From assembly GCA_964293585.1 (NCBI GenBank), contig CAXYYS010000008.1, positions 1 to 61,535 on the forward strand: DNA of 61,535 bases. Direction: 5' to 3'. The DNA is from JAKVKY01 sp964293585. GTDB taxonomy: Bacteria; Bacillota; Negativicutes; Acidaminococcales; Acidaminococcaceae. A model generated the notes under the pieces. The model searched no databases. It had not been told where the DNA came from and saw only the letters and a list, made by a program, of their open reading frames with translations. Positions 40,979-47,806 of the stretch are shown here, one piece after another. The number at the start of each line of letters is the position of its first letter. The stretch's first letter is position 1. The position numbers were made by a program, and so were the translations under genes.

Positions 40979-41461
40979 ATGAAATGTCCTTTTTGTTCCT
41001 ATCCCGATAGCCGGGTAATCGACTCCCGGGCTGTGGAAAATGGTGGTTCGATCAGGCGCCGCCGGGAATGCCCGGAATGCGGGCGTCGTTTTACCACGTA
41101 CGAAAAATACGAGGAGACCCCCCTGGTTGTGAGCAAGAAAGATGGCCGCCGGGAACCTTTTGATGTGAAAAAGCTGCTGAGCGGACTCATCAAGGCTTTT
41201 GAGAAACGGCCGGTATCCTACGAGCAGATTCAGGAGATGGCGTACAGTATTGAAAGGGAACTGCGCCTCAGGGGTGAGTCCGAGGTAAGCAGCAAGGATA
41301 TCGGAGAGTTGGTTATGCAGCATCTGGCCAAGATTGACCAGGTGGCGTATGTGCGTTTTGCTTCGGTCTACCGTCAGTTTGCCGACGTGCAGAATTTTAT
41401 GCAGGAACTGCAGCAGCTGATGAAGGATGAGAAGGAACCGGAGCCGCCGGTGCAGAAATAA
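40979..41461 (+). CDS. nrdR: Ribonucleotide reductase regulator NrdR
   Basis: 160 residues from ATG 40979, with GGAGGG just upstream. An N-terminal zinc ribbon (MKCPFC ... ECPEC, Cys pairs near 3/6 and 31/34) and an ATP-cone domain (VSKKDGRREPFDVKKL) make up NrdR, which senses dATP/ATP and represses nrd operons. No nrd gene or clear NrdR box pair was noticed in the window. Confidence 0.96.
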   Translation: MKCPFCSYPDSRVIDSRAVENGGSIRRRRECPECGRRFTTYEKYEETPLVVSKKDGRREPFDVKKLLSGLIKAFEKRPVSYEQIQEMAYSIERELRLRGESEVSSKDIGELVMQHLAKIDQVAYVRFASVYRQFADVQNFMQELQQLMKDEKEPEPPVQK

Positions 41462-41500
41462 GTTTTCCCGGGCGGAGAAGTGAAACAGACAAAGAAAAAA

Positions 41501-41530
41501 ACCTGCTTGTTCGCACAAGCAGGTTTAATT
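41501..41530. terminator. Bidirectional terminator between nrdR and rpsT
   Basis: CCTGCTTGT (41502-41510)/ACAAGCAGG (41515-41523), A-run before and T-rich tail after; it serves both converging genes. Confidence 0.88.
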
Positions 41531-41540
41531 TTTGCAAAGC

Positions 41541-41804
41541 TTATTTTACAGCGTTGACTTTTTTGGCCAATCTTGATTTCTTGCGGCTGGCAGCGTTCTT
41601 ATGGATAACGTTCTTGCGAGCAGCTGTATCAATAAGGCCGGATGCATTGACAAATGCAGCCTGAGCTTCCTCTTTCTTACCGGCAGCAGCTAAGGTTTCC
41701 ACCTTACGTGCGGCACTCCGGACGGCAGCCTTTACAGGAGCATTCTTGTCATGGCGCTCGGCATCGGTTTTGACGCTACGGATAGAAGACTTAATGTTAG
41801 GCAC
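41541..41804 (-). CDS. rpsT: 30S ribosomal protein S20
   Basis: 87 residues, basic and helical, with PNIKSSIRSVK at the start and NVIHKNAASRKKSRLAKKVN at the end, the S20 signature. The start is GTG at 41804-41802 (fMet-Pro-Asn-Ile-Lys); GGGAGGTG is 6 nt upstream. A longer start at 41813 would use a GTG inside the Shine-Dalgarno. It binds 16S rRNA during 30S assembly. A non-ATG start is also typical of E. coli rpsT. Confidence 0.95.
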   Translation of the reverse strand: MPNIKSSIRSVKTDAERHDKNAPVKAAVRSAARKVETLAAAGKKEEAQAAFVNASGLIDTAARKNVIHKNAASRKKSRLAKKVNAVK

Positions 41805-41893
41805 TGGATTCACCTCCCAAAATAACTTTACCGGACTATTCTATCACGGGGACGAAGTTTATGCAAGTCTTTTGCGGAACCGGACTGCGAAAA

Positions 41894-42433
41894 TTATTTA
41901 AGAAGCGTGGTGGCAATACGGTCCGGCTTCAGATTGTCCAGGGTTCTGGCGCTTAAGGGCAGTTTAGGATACCCTACGGCCAGCACGGAGACCGGTACAA
42001 AGTCCGGCGGTAATTGCAGGGTCTGCAGGAGCTCGTCTGTCAGGGGAACCCTGTTGACCATGGCCCACAGGAAAACGCTGCCCAGCCCCAACGCGGTAGC
42101 GGCCAGATGCATGTTTTCCATGATGCAGGCTACATCGGCGATGAAGACCGCCTGACCGTCAGCCTTAGGCTGGGCGGATACGAAGATGAGGGTCGGCGCC
42201 TGGTAGAACATATGGTAGTTGGGATTGCCGCTGGCCGTGGTACAGTGCTGGTCCCAGGCTTGGAGCACTTCCGGGTTCTGCAGGGCGGTGATATGGACCC
42301 CTGCAAAATCGCTGTGACCTATCGGCGCGGACTGTCCTGCTTTCAGGATCAGGGCCAAATCGTCGTCCTTAAGCTGTTCCCGGGCAAAGATACGGGTGGA
42401 ACGGCGCATGGCGATAGTGGTGAAAAAATCCAT
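41894..42433 (-). CDS. Nitroreductase-family FMN protein
   Basis: 179 residues from the ATG at 42433-42431, with AAGGAGGT 8-15 nt upstream. Visible are MRRSTRIFAREQL (FMN phosphate site), AGQSAPIGHSDF and ENMHLAATALGLGSVFLW with the GLGS flavin loop. It probably reduces nitro compounds, quinones or flavins with NAD(P)H; the substrate is unknown. It is monocistronic, with a structured leader. Confidence 0.88.
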   Translation of the reverse strand: MDFFTTIAMRRSTRIFAREQLKDDDLALILKAGQSAPIGHSDFAGVHITALQNPEVLQAWDQHCTTASGNPNYHMFYQAPTLIFVSAQPKADGQAVFIADVACIMENMHLAATALGLGSVFLWAMVNRVPLTDELLQTLQLPPDFVPVSVLAVGYPKLPLSARTLDNLKPDRIATTLLK

Positions 42434-42464
42434 GATGCTGACCTCCTTGTAAAATGACAACGAA

Positions 42465-42513
42465 CCTTGCTGCTGCCGGGTGACGGCCGGATGCCTGGTC
42501 AGTTTGGCAGCAA
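42465..42513 (-). other. Structured leader stem upstream of the nitroreductase
   Basis: GCTGCTGCC and GGCAGCAAC pair (8 Watson-Crick plus one wobble) around about 28 nt that can fold internally. It lies in the transcript leader between promoter (42556-42585) and start codon. I cannot match it to a riboswitch class. Confidence 0.35.
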
Positions 42514-42555
42514 CAAGTTCTACTCTTGTGAGTCTACGGTTGCTACTGCTTTTAT

Positions 42556-42585
42556 ATTATACTATATTATTTCTATCCTGAACAA
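42556..42585 (-). promoter_or_regulatory. Promoter of the nitroreductase gene
   Basis: On the minus strand TTGTTC (42585-42580), 18-bp spacer, TATAAT (42561-42556). Confidence 0.55.
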
Positions 42586-42656
42586 GTTGACTTGGAGTGT
42601 AGTTTAAGATTTATACTAAGGTGCAGATAGTTTTACTTATTTTTCTGCCCGGTGAT

Positions 42657-42685
42657 TTGGAAGGCCGTTCTTTTTATGTTAAAAT
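42657..42685 (+). promoter_or_regulatory. Promoter of the metallophosphoesterase gene
   Basis: TTGGAA (42657-42662), 17-bp spacer, TAAAAT (42680-42685), about 30 nt before the ATG. TTGACT at 42587 with TATACT at 42612 (19 bp apart) is an alternative. Confidence 0.5.
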
Positions 42686-42717
42686 AAATTATTAAGTATG
42701 AAAGGATCCGTGAAACC

Positions 42718-43824
42718 ATGGGCAATGTCCGTTTTCATTTTTTTATGATGATCGGTCTGCTGGGCAGTGTTTTAGGTTTGGTCCAGTGGTATGTATACAG
42801 GAAAGGTTTTACCATGCTGCACTCCTGGTGGACGGCAGTTTTCTGCCTGCTGTTGCCGGTGATCTTTTTACTGCCGCATTTTGTGACCGGTCTGCCTCTG
42901 GGCCTGACCAGGTTTCTGGCTACGCTGGGTGGTTTCTGGCTGGGTTTCTTTTACTATTCGGTGCTGCTGCTGGTTTTGTATCTGGTCCTGTTCCTGGGTT
43001 TTAGCGTCCTGGGACAACAAGCGGCCTGGAACGTCTTTGCGCCGCGCTTAGTCCGGGCAGCCCTGGCCGTGCTGGTGGTACTTTTGGCCTGGGGCGGCTG
43101 GAATGCCCGGCATCCGGTGTACCGGGAAGTGACGGTAACGACGGAAAAAGCTTTGCCCAGGGATATCAAGATAGCTTTTGTTACCGATATGCATCTGGGT
43201 ACGGTACTGGGGGACAGCTACTGCGCCGGATTGGTGCAGCGGCTGAATGCGCTGCAGCCGGATCTGGTTATTTTTGGCGGCGACCAGGTGGACGAAAGTT
43301 TGCAGCTGGTCCGGGACGAAGGCAGTTACAAACATCTGGCAGAGCTGCGGGCGCCCTTGGGTGTGTACGTTGTGCTGGGCAATCATGATTATCTGGGCGG
43401 CACCTGGCGGGAAGAGATGGAACTGTTTTCCGGGCAGGGGCTGCATTATCTGGTGGATGAGACCGTGGCCTTGCCGGATAACCTGGAACTCACCGGTCTG
43501 CCTGATTACAGTATGGGCGGACGGCAGACTGCTTTACAACGGGGACAGGCGGAACGGTTCCGCATCCTGGTAGACCATCAGCCGCGGCGGATGCGGCAGG
43601 CGGCTGCCGCCGGTTATGACTTGTATCTGGCGGGGCATACCCATGCGGGACAGTTGTATCCCAACCGGCTGGTAACACAGAAATTGTACGAGCTGGATTA
43701 CGGAACTAAAATTTTTGACCGGATGCTGGCGGTAACCTCCGACGGCTACGGCTTCTGGGGTGTACCTGTACGGACAGGACCGGCGCCGGAAATTGTGGTG
43801 CTGACGCTGCAACATAAACACTAA
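42718..43824 (+). CDS. Membrane-anchored metallophosphoesterase (YkuE/YaeI-like)
   Basis: 368 residues. Four hydrophobic segments in the first 140 residues, then a calcineurin-like phosphoesterase domain with all metal motifs: FVTDMHLG (DxH), FGGDQVDE (GDxxD), VLGNHDY (GNHD) and AGHTHAGQLYP (GHTHxG). The catalytic domain probably faces outside. Family members act on small phosphate esters such as lipid-linked ones; the substrate here is unknown. It is followed 27 nt later by the DUF1624 gene. Confidence 0.9.
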   Translation: MGNVRFHFFMMIGLLGSVLGLVQWYVYRKGFTMLHSWWTAVFCLLLPVIFLLPHFVTGLPLGLTRFLATLGGFWLGFFYYSVLLLVLYLVLFLGFSVLGQQAAWNVFAPRLVRAALAVLVVLLAWGGWNARHPVYREVTVTTEKALPRDIKIAFVTDMHLGTVLGDSYCAGLVQRLNALQPDLVIFGGDQVDESLQLVRDEGSYKHLAELRAPLGVYVVLGNHDYLGGTWREEMELFSGQGLHYLVDETVALPDNLELTGLPDYSMGGRQTALQRGQAERFRILVDHQPRRMRQAAAAGYDLYLAGHTHAGQLYPNRLVTQKLYELDYGTKIFDRMLAVTSDGYGFWGVPVRTGPAPEIVVLTLQHKH

Positions 43825-43850
43825 ACTCTCTGACAGGAAGGAGAAACAGT

Positions 43851-44660
43851 ATGCAGGGACAACGTTACCGGATCCTGGACGGCGTGCGGGGTTTTACGGT
43901 CCTCAGCATGGTCCTGTACCATGCCTGCTGGGACCTGGTCCATCTGGCCGGGCGTTCCTGGGGCTGGTTCCAGACTGCCGGAGCCTATGTGTGGCAGCAA
44001 AGCATCTGCTGGGTCTTTATCTTTCTGGCCGGGCTGTGTTTTAACCTGGGCCGGCGGCATGTACGCCGGGGACTGGAACTTTTACTCCTGGGTACGGCTA
44101 TCACGGCGGTGACCTTATTTTTCCTGCCGCAGGACCCTATCATTTTCGGCATCCTGTTTTTCCTGGGGGCAGCAACGCTACTAACCTCCTGTCTGGCACC
44201 GTTGCTCTTAAAAATTTCTGCGGCGGCGGGACTGGGGGTCAGCGCCCTCTTCTTTGCCGTGCTGCGCAACGTGAACGACGGCGCCCTGGGTTTTGCAGCC
44301 TGGCACTGGCTGCCCGTGCCGGCAGCCTGGTATGAACTGGGATCTGCCGGGGCATTTTTAGGTTTTACGCCGGCGGGATTTCGCTCTGCGGATTATTTTT
44401 CCCTGTTGCCCTGGTTCTTTTTGTATCTGGCAGGTTATTTTACAGGACGGATCTGGCTGGAACAGCAGCGGGAGGAAGTCTGCGCGGAGGCGAAGGTTGG
44501 TGTGGAGCGGCAGCTTGCCGGGGGGAGAGCGGCAGCCGGTAGTACAGGATCTGTCTGCTGCCGGAGCCTGCAATTTTTAGGCCGCCATGCCCTGGCCGTC
44601 TATATTTTACATCAGCCGGTGCTCCTGGCGGGGCTGTGGCTGCTGGGAAGTGGAAGTTAA
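43851..44660 (+). CDS. DUF1624 (heparan-alpha-glucosaminide acetyltransferase-like) membrane protein
   Basis: 269 residues, about seven transmembrane helices. The N-terminus RYRILDGVRGFTVLSMVLYHACWDLVHL is typical of the DUF1624 acyltransferase group (shown here in full only as positions 3-30; key residues DxxRG and YHxxWD). FIFLAGLCFNLGRR and PWFFLYLAGY follow. A cytosol-to-outside acyl transfer onto a glycan is possible but unproven. AAGGAG precedes the ATG. No terminator is seen before the IS element 83 bp downstream. Confidence 0.8.
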   Translation: MQGQRYRILDGVRGFTVLSMVLYHACWDLVHLAGRSWGWFQTAGAYVWQQSICWVFIFLAGLCFNLGRRHVRRGLELLLLGTAITAVTLFFLPQDPIIFGILFFLGAATLLTSCLAPLLLKISAAAGLGVSALFFAVLRNVNDGALGFAAWHWLPVPAAWYELGSAGAFLGFTPAGFRSADYFSLLPWFFLYLAGYFTGRIWLEQQREEVCAEAKVGVERQLAGGRAAAGSTGSVCCRSLQFLGRHALAVYILHQPVLLAGLWLLGSGS

Positions 44661-44666
44661 ACTCTG

Positions 44667-44685
44667 CTGTCTAACTGTTACTACG
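44667..44685 (+). repeat. 19-bp direct repeat, left copy
   Basis: CTGTCTAACTGTTACTACG, identical to 46129-46147 on the other side of the IS element. Weaker similarity continues downstream (CAAGAAACTTAGAGG against CAAGATACTTAGAGG). Confidence 0.9.
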
Positions 44686-44843
44686 TACAAGGTTTTACGT
44701 TCAAGAAACTTAGAGGAACAGAGATTTAAAAAAGCCTGAAGGTTGTAGTGGTAAACTAAATTTGGACACTTGTAGTATATTTTTTAGACACATGATTATA
44801 TAATTACAACTGTGCTAAAGAAATTTAAAACAAGAGGTGCAAA

Positions 44844-45200
44844 ATGCCATACCATGGATATACCAAGGAAGATCGTAAAAAAATTGCAGAAGAAATTAAC
44901 AACAAAACCCTGACATTGAAAGAAGCTGCTGCCAAATATGATATTAGTCCTTTAACGGCAAGAGATTACTTGTATCAATACCGAAGAGAAAACAATATCA
45001 TGAGTACATCCCCTTTGAAAGGCTTTTTCAAGGAAACCGGTGAAAGAATTTCAGATTATGAAAATATGAGCAAGGCTGAACTTATCAATGAGCTAATCAA
45101 AGCCAAGGTAAACGAGGCCAGGGCAAAAAAAGGGTACCAAGTGAAGGGGGATGGTCCAAACAAGGAGTACAGTTCTTTAAACAACAAGAATTCCAAATAG
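44844..45200 (+). CDS. IS3-family transposase OrfA (helix-turn-helix protein)
   Basis: 118 residues. A DNA-binding helix-turn-helix (LTLKEAAAKYDISPLTARDYL, about 21-41, key residues as in IS3 OrfA) is followed by a Lys/Glu-rich helix likely to form the leucine-zipper-like multimerisation region. It ends KGYQVKG...NNKNSK and its TAG overlaps the GTG of OrfB by one base. A7G at 45124-45131 could allow a -1 frameshift into OrfB. Confidence 0.88.
   Translation: MPYHGYTKEDRKKIAEEINNKTLTLKEAAAKYDISPLTARDYLYQYRRENNIMSTSPLKGFFKETGERISDYENMSKAELINELIKAKVNEARAKKGYQVKGDGPNKEYSSLNNKNSK
45124..45131 (+). promoter_or_regulatory. Candidate -1 ribosomal frameshift site of the IS
   Basis: AAAAAAAG in the OrfA phase GCA AAA AAA G. 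The -1 frame is open from 45092 into OrfB, so slippage here would give a continuous OrfAB fusion, the usual IS3 transposase. No strong downstream stimulatory structure was seen. Confidence 0.55.
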
Positions 45201-46057
45201 TGTTGGAGTTATCTGCTCAGTTTCCGGTAAAACGGTTATGTGAAATCATGTCGGTTAATCGAAGTGGTTTCTACAACTGGAAAAAACGATTAGAGAATCC
45301 ATCTGCCAAGATTAAGATACTGGTAGACAATGTACTGTTGTTCAAAGGATATCATGCCCAATATCCCTCTCATGGTTATAGATGGCTGAATGCCAAAATC
45401 CGTTTGGATACAGGTCTTAAATTTTCTGATCCATATGCTCATAAGTGTTGCAAGATTGCGAACGTGGTTAGTGTAGCTAAACATTATCGATATAAGAAGC
45501 CTGGCGACCCGTTTAGGGTTTATCCCAATCTTCTGCTTACAGGATTAAAGATTGATGGACCTTTGCAGTGTATAGTCAGCGATATGACAGCGTTTTATCT
45601 TAAAGGTTGTTATTATGAGTTAACCTTCTACATGGATCTCTGGAACAATGAAATCCTGTCTTACTCACTTTCATCCAGACGTGGTGATAGGATGACATAC
45701 ATTGCAGGCCTTAATGGGTTGATAGATTTAAAGAAACATTATCCTGAACTGGAAATGGTACTGCATACCGATCAAGGTTCGGTGTACTCATCTAAGGCTT
45801 TTAATGATCTGCTCCCGCTATACAATATTGTGCACTCAATGTCTAGGGCGGGTACACCGACAGATAATGCAGCCATGGAATCTATAAACGGCTGGATTAA
45901 GGCAGAGTTATTTTCAGATTTCCACATAACAAATAACGAGCTGATTAAACAGGAGATAGACGAGTATATAATTTTTTTCAATGAGCAGCGTCCAGCGTAT
46001 TCACTGAAGTATTTAACACCTAAGCAGTATAAAGAATTGAATTCCCCTGTCATCTGA
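45200..46057 (+). CDS. IS3-family transposase OrfB (DDE integrase core)
   Basis: 285 residues from GTG 45200. The N-terminal FPVKRLCEIMSVNRSGFYNW is typical of IS3 OrfB, and the rve integrase core carries the DDE triad in IVSDMTAFYLKG, VLHTDQGSVYSS and NAAMESINGWIKAEL. The C-terminal FNEQRPAYSLKYLTPKQYK completes the family pattern. It is probably made mainly as an OrfAB frameshift product, because the open -1 frame upstream (45092-45199) also reads like protein. Confidence 0.92.
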   Translation: MLELSAQFPVKRLCEIMSVNRSGFYNWKKRLENPSAKIKILVDNVLLFKGYHAQYPSHGYRWLNAKIRLDTGLKFSDPYAHKCCKIANVVSVAKHYRYKKPGDPFRVYPNLLLTGLKIDGPLQCIVSDMTAFYLKGCYYELTFYMDLWNNEILSYSLSSRRGDRMTYIAGLNGLIDLKKHYPELEMVLHTDQGSVYSSKAFNDLLPLYNIVHSMSRAGTPTDNAAMESINGWIKAELFSDFHITNNELIKQEIDEYIIFFNEQRPAYSLKYLTPKQYKELNSPVI

Positions 46058-46128
46058 TTTTATATGGTGCGTAAAATCTTAACTAAAGTGTCCATTTTTC
46101 GTTGACTAGTTCAAGGTGTTTGTTCGTA

Positions 46129-46147
46129 CTGTCTAACTGTTACTACG
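46129..46147 (+). repeat. 19-bp direct repeat, right copy
   Basis: Identical to 44667-44685. Removing the IS and one AGGT copy, the two copies would be 88 bp apart, suggesting an older tandem duplication into which the IS inserted. Confidence 0.9.
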
Positions 46148-46452
46148 ATGTTTAGAAATTACTTACAAGATACTTAGAGGTTTAAATACAAAGAGAGAAC
46201 CAAGAAAGAAAATATATAAAAGAAAGAACAAGAGACAAAGTTAAGAGTGAAACACGAGCTGAAAGAAGTTTTACAACCGAGCTGAGCAAAGCGGTAAAAT
46301 TTTGAACCTCACTAATAAAGACGCTAAAAGTTTAAAAAATGTGATATTTTTTTTAAAACCTGCTTTCCGGCTCCCCATCTATACAAGTCACCTATATGCA
46401 GAATTTAGGCTCACTTTTTTAGAAAAATCCTACTTTGGATGTAGAAAAGTAG

Positions 46453-46483
46453 TTGACTTAGAGTGGACTCCAGTTGTTACACT
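46453..46483 (+). promoter_or_regulatory. MerR-type promoter with 19-bp spacer and operator
   Basis: TTGACT (46453-46458), a 19-bp spacer and TACACT (46478-46483). The spacer region contains the dyad CTTAGAGT-GG-ACTCCAGT. The overlong spacer and the CTTAGAGT-type half-site are characteristic of promoters activated by MerR-family proteins of the AdhR type. Confidence 0.82.
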
Positions 46484-46530
46484 GGAACAGGAACAGCAAA
46501 TCTTTTCCGGGAAAGGATCAGGTGAAACCT

Positions 46531-47025
46531 ATGAAGATACAGGAAGTCAGTAAAAAATTTGATTTAACCGCCGATACACTGCGTTACTATGAACGCATCG
46601 GCCTGCTGCCCCATATCGGGCGCAACGAGAGCGGCATCCGGGAATATAGCGAAGAAGATTGCGGCGCCATTGATTTTATTAAGTGCATGCGCGCTGCCGG
46701 TGTCTCCATCGAAAGTCTGCTGGAGTATGTGACCCTGTTCAAGGAAGGGGACAAGACACGGTCGGCCCGCAAGGCCATCCTGATGGAAGAACGGGAGAAG
46801 CTGCAGGAAAAGATGGAGATCATGGAAGCCACCATGGACCGGTTGAACTGGAAGATTGAGAATTACTACAAATGGGTAGACGATAACGGTGCCGAACTGA
46901 TTAAGAAAAACAAGTGCGGCGAGAAGCTGACGGCAGCCAGGTCTGCCTCCGGAAAAAAACGCGCGTCTGCCGGGAAACCGTCCGGTATTAGTAAGAAAGT
47001 ACGTAAAGTAAAGGCGAAGGAGTGA
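46531..47025 (+). CDS. MerR-family transcriptional regulator
   Basis: 164 residues from ATG 46531 after CAGGTGAAACC; the frame is open to 46474, which would overlap the promoter. The N-terminal MerR helix-turn-helix reads KIQEVSKKFDLTADTLRYYE (key residues TADTLRYYERIGLL), followed by a dimerisation coiled coil (about 85-125) and a basic Lys/Ser-rich tail. The architecture and the CTTAGAGT operator match the AdhR-type subgroup that responds to reactive carbonyls or electrophiles. Only the flavodoxin gene follows (8 nt), so it is the likely target together with itself. Confidence 0.9.
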   Translation: MKIQEVSKKFDLTADTLRYYERIGLLPHIGRNESGIREYSEEDCGAIDFIKCMRAAGVSIESLLEYVTLFKEGDKTRSARKAILMEEREKLQEKMEIMEATMDRLNWKIENYYKWVDDNGAELIKKNKCGEKLTAARSASGKKRASAGKPSGISKKVRKVKAKE

Positions 47026-47032
47026 CGGAGTC

Positions 47033-47665
47033 ATGTGGAAAAAGATAATGGCGCTGGCAGTTTTGCCGGCTCTGTTTTTGGTAGGCGGCTGCGGCTCAGC
47101 CAAAAAAGATGCGGCACCGGCCGCTAAACCGGCTAATACTACGGCGGCAGCCACCGGTACATCCCAGGGCAGCCTGGAGAGTTTAAAAGGCAAAAAAGTG
47201 CTGGTAGCTTATTTCTCCTACAGCGGCAATACCCGCAAGTTAGCCGAGACCGTGCATAATAAGGTGGGCGGCGATATGTTCGAGATTACCACGGTAAAAC
47301 CCTATGCGGCTAAGTACGATGACTGTGTGGAATATGCCAAAAAAGAGAAGGCGGACAAGGGCCGTCCGGAACTGAAGAGTAAGGTGGCAAATATGCAGCA
47401 GTATGACGTCATCTTCTTGGGTTTCCCCGTCTGGTGGTACACCCTGCCCATGCCGGTTTATACTTTCCTGGAAAGTTATGACCTGGCCGGCAAGACTATC
47501 GTGCCTTTTATGACCCATGGCGGCGGCGGTGAATATAACTGCTTTAAGGACGTGGCTAACGAAGCGCCTAAGGCTAAGACACTGGCCGGTTTGTGCCTGC
47601 CCGGCGGCAGTGTGAATAATGCCGGCGGCGACGTGGATACCTGGCTGAAAGGTTTAAAGTTCTAA
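47033..47665 (+). CDS. Flavodoxin-like lipoprotein
   Basis: 210 residues. A lipoprotein signal peptide (LAVLPALFLVGGC, lipobox LVGGC with Cys near residue 20) is followed by an Ala/Thr-rich linker and a flavodoxin-4 domain: VLVAYFSYSGNTRKLAE (FMN phosphate loop), FLGFPVWWYTLPMPV and GGGGEYNCFKD. It should be anchored outside the cytoplasmic membrane and carry FMN. Most flavodoxins of this type are cytosolic, so the export signal is notable. It is cotranscribed with the MerR-type gene. Confidence 0.85.
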   Translation: MWKKIMALAVLPALFLVGGCGSAKKDAAPAAKPANTTAAATGTSQGSLESLKGKKVLVAYFSYSGNTRKLAETVHNKVGGDMFEITTVKPYAAKYDDCVEYAKKEKADKGRPELKSKVANMQQYDVIFLGFPVWWYTLPMPVYTFLESYDLAGKTIVPFMTHGGGGEYNCFKDVANEAPKAKTLAGLCLPGGSVNNAGGDVDTWLKGLKF

Positions 47666-47676
47666 TTTACGCAGAA

Positions 47677-47704
47677 AACAGCTGTCTCCGGGCGGCTGTT
47701 TTTT
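47677..47704 (+). terminator. Terminator after the flavodoxin gene
   Basis: AACAGC (47677-47682)/GCTGTT (47695-47700), followed by TTTT. Confidence 0.75.
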
Positions 47705-47719
47705 ATGTCTCTAAAAATT

Positions 47720-47748
47720 TAGACAGACGGACGATTTAATGTTATAAT
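47720..47748 (+). promoter_or_regulatory. Promoter of lepA
   Basis: TAGACA (47720-47725), 17-bp spacer, TATAAT (47743-47748), about 60 nt before the lepA start. Confidence 0.7.
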
Positions 47749-47806
47749 TTATTATTATCAATTTCAGGAAAGGAACACGTGCCGTTTACGGCGCGCGGTA
47801 ACCAAC

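Larger units (their letters stand above)
44740..46117 (+). mobile_element. Complete IS3-family insertion sequence (44744-46113) with 4-bp target duplications
   Basis: The 1370-bp element begins with TG (44744) and ends with CA (46113). Its imperfect 28-bp terminal inverted repeats (44744-44771 and 46086-46113) match at 21 positions, including GGACACTT perfectly. AGGT directly repeats at 44740-44743 and 46114-46117, the 3-5 bp duplication expected of IS3-family transposition. It encodes OrfA and OrfB and is visibly more AT-rich than its neighbours, so it was probably acquired. Both genes look intact and the element may be active. The group within IS3 (IS150-like by ends) is an inference. Confidence 0.93.
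46114..46530 (+). other. AT-rich gap between the IS and the MerR-type gene
   Basis: About 415 bases. It holds the right 19-bp repeat (46129-46147), a purine-rich stretch (about 46180-46250) and the MerR-type promoter at 46453-46483. A frame at 46302-46553 is open but has no ribosome-binding site, no recognised family and overlaps the promoter and the MerR start, so I do not call it. Confidence 0.6.

Noticed and set aside
46302..46553. 83-residue open frame after the IS element
   Set aside because: No ribosome-binding site or family; it crosses the MerR-type promoter and the start of the regulator gene.
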